DNA of 64,000 nt from Cephalopachus bancanus. Its lineage: Eukaryota; Chordata; Mammalia; Primates; Tarsiidae. The stretch spans positions 124,001-188,000 of the forward strand of contig JAPVLO010000133.1 of the NCBI GenBank assembly GCA_027257055.1. Direction: 5' to 3'. Below the pieces are notes generated by a model. It saw only the letters and a list, made by a program, of their open reading frames with translations, was not told where the DNA came from and searched no databases. Positions within the stretch are counted from its first letter, which is position 1. The number at the start of each line of letters is the position of its first letter. Position numbers and translations under genes: made by a program. Of this stretch, positions 57,991-64,000 are shown piece after piece.

Positions 57991-58789
57991 TAATGACACT
58001 TTTAGAATCAGAAAGTTTGAATAACTTTTGTTAAATCAATTACAAAAAGAAAAGAAAAAAGATCACTAGACTCTTGAAAGAATCGGTGACAGGTCTTCCA
58101 AGAACAAATTTTAGTCCCACTATTTCTCATAAAGTTTACCAGAAATGTTCTTAGCAGATTTTAACCATGCTAACAACTTCCAAGAAGGAAGTCATGAATT
58201 ATTTTGCACAAAAAATTCGGTCCCAAAGATTGGTGAATTTTTTTCCCCCTTGGCTAAAGATTTTCACCAGTTTCCTTAGCAAAGAAAAACCTAGATATTT
58301 AAAATCCACTCAGTGTAAGGTGTTTCTTGCTTTACAATAAATTAAAGGACTTTTCCCAAGAACTGGTACAAGTCATTTGTCCCCTGGTGAGGAGGTCACA
58401 TGAGAGAGACCCCTGTATTACTACTTTAGCCAAGGTTCAACTGTCCAAGGAAGTAAAATGATACCTGGCACCTCTTAGGATGTGACTTTTTGGTGGGGTG
58501 TCTTCTGGGCGGGTTATGTGCTCCACCAGGCCAGTCTTTGGTGCTAGACCTATTTATGACAATAGTTTCAAGATAAAGAACTTCTCTTCTGTTACCTACA
58601 GTCTTCTTAACGTGCTCATATCTACCTTAGATATATTTCTGAGAACACAGAGCCTGAAATTCCACATTTAAAGATAAGAAGATTAAAATAACCAATATGG
58701 TGGCCTCCTGGGAGAAGGAACCACCAAGTTGTCTAGGAGAGGTGAACTGGCCAAGTCAAAAATAAAACAGATCAAAATATCCTGTGCTG
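57991..58789. other. Interval without a recognised gene
   Basis: No gene, RNA or named repeat is seen. Confidence 0.4.
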
Positions 58790-58851
58790 ATCAGTAGTGA
58801 GATTGTAACTACACTCCAGCCTGGGAAACATAGCCAAACCTCAACTCTAAA
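58790..58851 (+). mobile_element. Alu 3' end fragment
   Basis: AGTAGTGAGATTGTAACTAC, then ACTCCAGCCTGGGAAACATA and a CTCTAAAATAG tail. Only the last ~60 bp of an Alu. Confidence 0.7.
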
Positions 58852-58891
58852 ATAGAAAATTAGAAATGAAATAAAATGCAAGTAACTAGAT

Positions 58892-59251
58892 GCTATGGTC
58901 TTAACATTTGTATCCCCTCAAAATTCATATGTCAGTACCTCATGTCCTAATGCGAGGGTACTTGGAGGTAGAGCCTTTGGTAGGTCATTAGGTCATAGAG
59001 GCAGAACCCTCATAGATGGGATTAGTACCCTTATAAAAGAGACCCCAGGGAGATTCTTCACCCCTTCTGTCATGGGAAGAAATAGCAAGGAGATGGCCAT
59101 CTGTGACGATCTGGCACTCACCAGACACTGAATTTGCTGGTGCCCTAATCTAGGACTTCCCAACCTCCAGACCTGTGAGAAATAAATGTTCATAGTGTAT
59201 AAGCTGCCTGGTCTCTGGTATTTTATTACAGCAGCACAAACAGACTGAGAA
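58892..59251 (+). mobile_element. MaLR LTR (MST type)
   Basis: TGCTATGGTCTTAACATTTG, AAATTCATATGTCAGTACCT, TTGGTAGGTCATTAGGTCAT, GATGGGATTAGTACCCTTAT, CACTCACCAGACACTGAATT, TGTGAGAAATAAATGTTCAT and GACTGAGAACA are the complete order of an MST LTR, about 360 bp, TG...CA. Solo. Confidence 0.9.
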
Positions 59252-59925
59252 CACACAGCACACATGAGTTTCTTTCTCTAGGCAAATATTTCAGGTCTTT
59301 TTCTTTGTGATTGGAGACAGACTCAGAAATAAAAATCATGCCTGAAAGGCAAGGGTGGCACAAGTCATTGGAGAAGAAAAAACAACATGCAGTGAGGCCA
59401 TTGCAAAGCCCCAAATCAACTTTGTGCAGCTTCCCCAAAAGGCCCGGGGCCAGGCGAGGTTTGTGCCATTTTTCAGAGGAGAGAGCCTCCCTGTGCTGCC
59501 CACCCAGTGTTCACTCAAAAGCAGGGACTCTGTGTTTTGTTTGTTGTTGTTTTTGAAGTTCTGTTGTTTTTTTAGTTTACTTATGTGTTGGTCTTGTTAT
59601 TCCTTTTGCTTTTAACAATCAATAGTCTTTTAAAGACATTGAAGCAGGTAGATTCTTAAGAACAGATTTTTTTGTATTTTCCAGATATTTACACTTTTTG
59701 ATCCTTTCTGTAGACCTGGGGTGCCATTTGTTGTCATTTTCCTTCAGTTTAAAGGATGTCTTTTAGCACTTCTAGTTGTGAAAATCTAAGGGAGACCACA
59801 TCTTTCCACTGTTGTCTCTCTGAGCAGGGACTTTGCGACAAGCAGGATCAGAGACTGTAGGTGAACAAGATCATAACTGAATTTCCCAAAACACTGAAAG
59901 GCATTCAAAGGTTAAAGAAGGAATT
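59252..59925. other. Interval without a recognised gene
   Basis: Overlapping frames at 59226-59615 on both strands have no domain. No named repeat is seen. Confidence 0.4.
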
Positions 59926-59929
59926 ATAA

Positions 59930-60065
59930 TCAGATAGGCTAGACTATATGCTACACTCTATTACTGAGTGTCTCTGAGCCTCAGTTTCCTGCAAAATGGA
60001 GTGAAAGATACATCTCACAAGGCTGGTGGAATAATTATGGGCACAGCATGGTGCCTAGGATGTAG
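59930..60065 (+). mobile_element. MIR SINE fragment
   Basis: CTGAGTGTCTCTGAGCCTCA, GTTTCCTGCAAAATGGAGTG and GTGGAATAATTATGGGCACA, in MIR order. Confidence 0.65.
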
Positions 60066-60712
60066 TGTTATATCAGTCAGCTGTCAGTAAATGTAACAAA
60101 TAACCCTAGGATTCAGTGGAAGGACAGCAATAAGCTTTTCTTCTCATACTTCTGATCTGGAGCTGCCTAGGTGAAGGCTTCAAGTCACAGGTGTGTAGGT
60201 GAGTTGAGGAGGCTCTGACCCACATGACTCTCTTCTATTGGGACCTACAGGCTCCCAGAGCATGTTTTTCTCACAGCAATGACCGAAGCACCACCACACA
60301 AGTACTCTTCAAGTATTTGCTTATATTTTATCCACTAACACCCCATTGACCAAAGGAAATCACATGACCAAGCCCAGCAACAATGGGGCAGAGAAGCAGG
60401 GAGGGGAAAGGAGTGTTTGCTGAACAATCACACAAACTATAACAGGCTACCCGCTTGTTTATATCTGTTCATATCCTTCCCATGTGCAAAACACATTTAT
60501 CCCCATCCAAAGACCCACAAGTGTCTCATCCAATATCACAGCTTCATGTTCAAAGTGAGGATCTTGAGATCCACATGGAGTCTGAATGTTAGTTCCTCTT
60601 AACCCAGAGGCCTCTTCATGAAAGAACAATTATCCACTCAACACAAACTGAGCATTTTAAGGTAGAACAGGAATAGGATAAAAATAATAAATACTCTCAT
60701 TGGAAGAAGGAA
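60066..60712. other. Probable old repeat then single-copy DNA
   Basis: 60066-60400 (CAGTCAGCTGTCAGTAAATG ... CACATGACCAAGCCCAGCAA) follows the pattern of a widespread old mammalian repeat whose family I cannot name with confidence. The remainder is single-copy without a gene. Confidence 0.35.
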
Positions 60713-60714
60713 AG

Positions 60715-60984
60715 AGCCGGACTCATGCCTATAATTCCAGCACTTTGGGAGGTGAAGGGGAGAGGATTTCTTGAGCCCAAGTGTTTGAGACCAGCCTGGG
60801 CAACCTGGTGAGAGCTCATCTCTACAGTGAATCAAAAAAATTTGCTGGGCATGGTGGCACATGCCTGTGATTCCTGCTACTTTGAAGCCTGAGGTGGAAG
60901 GATCACCTGAGCCCAGCAAGCAAGGTTATGGTGGCCATGAGCATGCCACTGCACTCCAGCCTGGGTGACAGAGTGAGACTCTGA
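60715..60984 (+). mobile_element. Alu, tarsier-type, mutated, source of the GAA tract
   Basis: Begins GCCGGACTCATGCCTATAAT, which lacks several bases of the left end, and ends GTGACAGAGTGAGACTCTGAC. Its A-tail position is taken by the GAA/GGAGAA array. Possible TSD is GAAGAAGGAAAGAG before and GAAGAAAGAGAG after the array. Confidence 0.85.
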
Positions 60985-61302
60985 CGAAGAAGAAGAAGAA
61001 GAAGAAGAAGAAGGAGAAGGAGAAGGAGAAGGAGAAGGAGAAGGAGAAGGAGAAGGAGAAGGAGAAGGAGAAGGAGAAGGAGGAGAAGGAGAAGGAGGAG
61101 AAGGAGAAGGAGAAGAAGGAGAAGAAGAAGAAGGAGAAGAAGGAGAAGGAGAAGAAGGAGAAGAAGAAGGAGAAGAAGGAGAAGAAGAAGGAGAAGGAGG
61201 AGAAGAAGAAGGAGAAGAAGAAGAAGGAGAAGAAGAAGAAGGAGAAGAAGAAGAAGGAGAAGAAGGAGAAGGAGAAGAAGAAGAAGAGAAGAAAGAGAGG
61301 GA
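60985..61302. repeat. ~315-bp GAA/GGAGAA polypurine tract
   Basis: Uninterrupted purine run on the plus strand. It starts as (GAA)8-9, then a (GGAGAA)n block at about 61012-61082, then mixed GAA and GGAGAA units, ending GAAGAGAAGAAAGAGAGGGA. It produces ~150-175-codon open frames of Leu, Ser or Phe repeats on the minus strand, which are artefacts. Confidence 0.97.
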
Positions 61303-62652
61303 CACAACAGTGTCTGCTTCGAAGCTGTGGTGAAATCCCACCGGTCAAGTGATGCTGGATCCACACTATGAGCATAGGAAGTCGTTCTTGATTCAACCCT
61401 GCTTCTGCTCCTGGAAGTGACCCCCTTCACCAGTTCCTATGGCTCTGCCCTCAAGGAGAGTTTTCTTTTTCCATCACTCTTATTTGCCACTTCAGGAGGG
61501 AGCACTGGAGGTCATACCATTTGGGGGCAGTGAGCAGATTTCCCATCTTGTTCCTTGCCCGAGGAAAGGTGGGATCCTGATTTTTTTTATATCTCAAATG
61601 ATTTCAGTCTTTTAAGACAGGCTGGTGGTGTGTTCTCCATTAAAGCTTTTTCCAAAGCATCGTAAGTGCCCAACCTTGGGCTCCCAAAAACCATACCCAT
61701 AGTTACTTCTGAGACATGTCTCTCTGTCTCTAGATACTCAGTTACAGATTTTAATCTTTCTAGAAAATTGTTGGCCATGTAAAAGGATCTAATGCACACC
61801 TTAATTGTTTCAAAAGTCTTAGCAAGAGGCTGTACTACCACAGTCTTGACCCCATCTCTACCCTGGGCCGTGTCTTATTGGCAGTACCCTAATTTGCCTC
61901 TATATCATCATGGCCATATGGCATTGATAAAGTATAGTTTGATTTTCCATTTCAACTGACATGTATTTTTTAATGTACTTATGAAAAAGAATCTGATTTC
62001 TCTGTATGAGTAAGAGTTGACCACCTTTCCTTTCATTCTTACAAAGAAGAGCAAGAAGAGCATAGAAAACATAGGAATTCCTCCAAATTGCAGGTATCTA
62101 TTCTTTAAATGTCTTCTCAGACCATGGTTAAGTCTAAGGTAACAAATAGGGAATTTACAAAGCAGAGGTCATAGAGAGGCAGCAAAAGGAGAAAATTAAT
62201 AATTGCATTTCAGGCAAACATTTATGCTTAGTACTGTGCTTCCAAATGCAATAAGAAAAACCCAATAAAGAGCTTCAGAAAATGTCAGTAGACAAATTCA
62301 CTGCTACACAGTGAACATTATTGATGAATGAGAACAATTGTTAATGATTATACCTGGGACCTTGGTGTGAAGAGAGCAATTAACAGCCACTCAATTAAGA
62401 AATCTGAAGGAAATGAATGTTTATAATAAATGCCATGCAATTATGTGAAACAATACCTCCTCACGGAATCACTGGGGGGGAGGAGAAATTATTCAGTGTC
62501 ATCAAGCAGAACTTTCTGTATTGACAAAGGAAAAAAACTGTAAAATATAAGACTAAACAGAATCATCTAAAATCATGTTGTTGATCCTGTCTTTTCCATT
62601 CTTGGCATCTGAAAGTGGCATCTAATTTCCTCTTAAATAAGATACAAAGATC
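61303..62652. other. Interval with one unexplained frame and a candidate conserved element
   Basis: No named repeat in most of it. 62290-62460 is rich in ATTA/TAAT and ACAAT words (see findings). Confidence 0.4.
61587..61841 (-). other. Unrecognised 84-codon open frame
   Basis: Starts at ATG (61841-61839) and ends before TAA. Composition looks protein-like (mixed charged and hydrophobic residues, e.g. NNFLERLKSVTEYLETERHV), and the frame continues open upstream of the ATG for a short way. No domain or family is recognised, and there are no splice-site pairs I can defend. It could be a decayed retroviral gag-like remnant or chance. Confidence 0.15.
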
Positions 62653-62950
62653 TTACAGTGGCTCATGCCTATAATCCCAGCACTCTGGAAGGCCGGGGTG
62701 AGAGTATTGTTTGAGCCCAGGAGTTCAAGACCAGCCTGAGCAACATAGTGAGACCTCATCACTAAAAACAACAATAATAAACAAAACAAAATAAAATAAA
62801 TTATAGCTGGGCATGGTGACACACACCTGTAGTCTTAGGAAGCCGAGGTGGGAGGATCGCTTGAGCCCAGTAGGTCAAGGCTGTGGTGAGCCATGATCAT
62901 GCCTCTGAACTCCAGCCTGGGCCACAGTGAGACCCTGTCTCAATAAATAC
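62653..62950 (+). mobile_element. AluJ-like, slightly 5'-truncated
   Basis: Begins inside the left end at TTACAGTGGCTCATGCC, both monomers present, ends CCTGTCTCAATAAATACATG. No clear TSD. Confidence 0.88.
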
Positions 62951-63144
62951 ATGTATACTTACAGATATACATACATAAGTACATAAGATAAAAAGACTAG
63001 TCAGAGATACCACACATCAAACCCTATGACAACAGTCTGCTCCCTGAGCACACCTGTGGCTATCTCCCAATTACCTGCAGCCTCCCCTGGCCCTGCATTA
63101 TAACTGACCTGAATAAAATAGCTGTGGCGCCCCACCAGCCTTAG

Positions 63145-63335
63145 TGGTCTCTTCCCTGTCTTTCAAAGCCTGGTTCCAATGCCACTTCCTCCATAAAGCT
63201 TTTCTTAATTACTCTGCTCAGAAGCGTTATTACCTTTTCATAGCTCTTTGTTTATCCCTCTTTTGGAGATAATAATAGTTATCCTCGAGTCCTTACTAGA
63301 GTCTAATGTGTCTAAGGCTGTTATCCATGCTGGTT
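63145..63335 (+). mobile_element. L2 3' end fragment
   Basis: TTTCAAAGCCTGGTTCCAAT, GCCACTTCCTCCATAAAGCT, TTTCTTAATTACTCTGCTC and TTTCATAGCTCTTTGTTTAT are the L2 3' order. Confidence 0.6.
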
Positions 63336-64000
63336 AGTAAGCTTCTGACGTAGCACACGGGCTCTTGCTCACTGCACATGACGTTCATTGTTCTAAGTTC
63401 TGCATGATTCAAGACTGCTAGCAATCACTTATAAAATGATTTTGACTTACCAATGTGCTTACATTTCAATTAGACAAACATAACCTCTCATCCTATTGAC
63501 ATAACTCAATCTTTTATTTTGCCAAACCTTAGTCCTACAGTCAAGCTGATGATCTCCAAGCCCTTTAGGACAATCGTCTCATATAATTTGAGGCAGAATT
63601 TACGTCCATATAATTGGAATCTTGGTGACAGTAGTCACAGGAACGCTAAAGTATGCACTAGATCATTATGAAGATGGGAATGTATCAATATGCTCACAGA
63701 TGTGTAGGTAGAAGATTCTTCAAAGTTTCTCAGACTAGGTAAAGATGACTGACTAATGTACCAGAGAAGAAATGTGAAACTTAATTATAAAAACAGTCAA
63801 ATAAATTAAAGAAGAGCAACTCCTGAAGATTTATTTGACTGCTATCTGGCAACTTGAGGTATGTTTTCTTATGAAGCCAAAGATAAATGAAATTAGGCCT
63901 GGAAATCCCTGAACCTAAGAGTTAATTGGGTTTGCATGTACTTTGTAAAGGTCAGGTGATATGAAAAAACAAGGTTTCTGAGGAAACGTCTATGTAAAAA
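63336..64000. other. Interval to window end, nothing recognised
   Basis: AT-rich. No gene, RNA or named repeat is seen. Confidence 0.4.

Noticed and set aside
60877..61430. Open frames of 154-175 codons on the minus strand, poly-Leu, Ser/Pro or Phe/Ser
   Set aside because: They are three-frame translations of the GAA/GGAGAA tract; no protein is implied.
63001..63130. GACCTGAATAAAATAGC considered as another LTR R region or TINE
   Set aside because: Only a polyadenylation-like word; no G-run start, tail or TSD.

Overview
The window is gene-poor nuclear DNA from a primate. It is AT-rich, has no convincing protein-coding exon, and is built mostly from interspersed repeats in a single-copy background. 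The best guess at the organism is a tarsier (Tarsius/Carlito), on three grounds. First, there are many full-length dimeric Alu elements of one distinctive type (left end GCCGGGCTCGGTGGCTCAGC, mid-element GAGCCCGCGGGTTCGAGACC). These are neither anthropoid AluS/Y nor the usual lemur type. Second, two ~69-bp elements at 11306 and 28502 consist only of the R region of a class I LTR. The first has a poly(A) tail and a 15-bp target-site duplication (TSD), which matches the LTR-derived, L1-mobilised TINEs reported from the tarsier genome. Third, there are four copies of one internally deleted ~570-bp mariner. The species call is inference.

Layout. 0-8 kb: a tail-nested Alu pair, a DNA-transposon relic interrupted by mariner copy 1, a MIR, an L1 3' end and an AluJ. 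8-19.3 kb: a solo LTR (8012-8745), an Alu monomer, Alus, TINE copy 1, and a 297-bp solo LTR with TSD GCATG (19006-19302). 19.3-30 kb: simple repeats, an LTR fragment, a solo LTR carrying an Alu (23140-24271, TSD CTTC), a 1-kb L2, an antisense ERV-L pol relic, an inverted repeat with a 54-bp perfect core (26786-26928 / 27511-27650), and TINE copy 2. 31.5-32.9 kb: mariner copy 2, a possible LTR fragment and an antisense L2.

The most structured region is 33046-41717, a nested stack. A class I LTR was interrupted by an antisense L1. That L1 was interrupted by a class I, gammaretrovirus-like provirus (33643-41195, TSD TTGT, tRNA-Gly-like primer-binding site). The provirus in turn received two Alus. 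It keeps both LTRs, a Gag zinc knuckle, a protease relic with an altered catalytic aspartate codon, RT and integrase pieces joined by a deletion, and Env surface and transmembrane remnants. All reading frames are broken.

43-64 kb: a truncated Alu, an old L1, mariner copy 4 (46231-46800), a younger L1 3' end, an antisense class II solo LTR (53214-54100, TSD TGTGAT), mariner copy 3 (54321-54890), several Alus and Alu monomers, an MST-type MaLR LTR, and an Alu whose tail became a ~315-bp GAA/GGAGAA polypurine tract (60985-61302).

No genes act together here. What the window records is an order of insertion: MIR, L2 and MER-type relics first, then MaLR, ERV-L and L1, then mariner and class I/II LTRs, then young Alus and TINEs. 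Open reading frames longer than about 140 codons are mostly repeat artefacts, the longest (about 150-175 codons) being translations of the GAA tract. Boundaries were read by eye; repeat family names below the class level are tentative.
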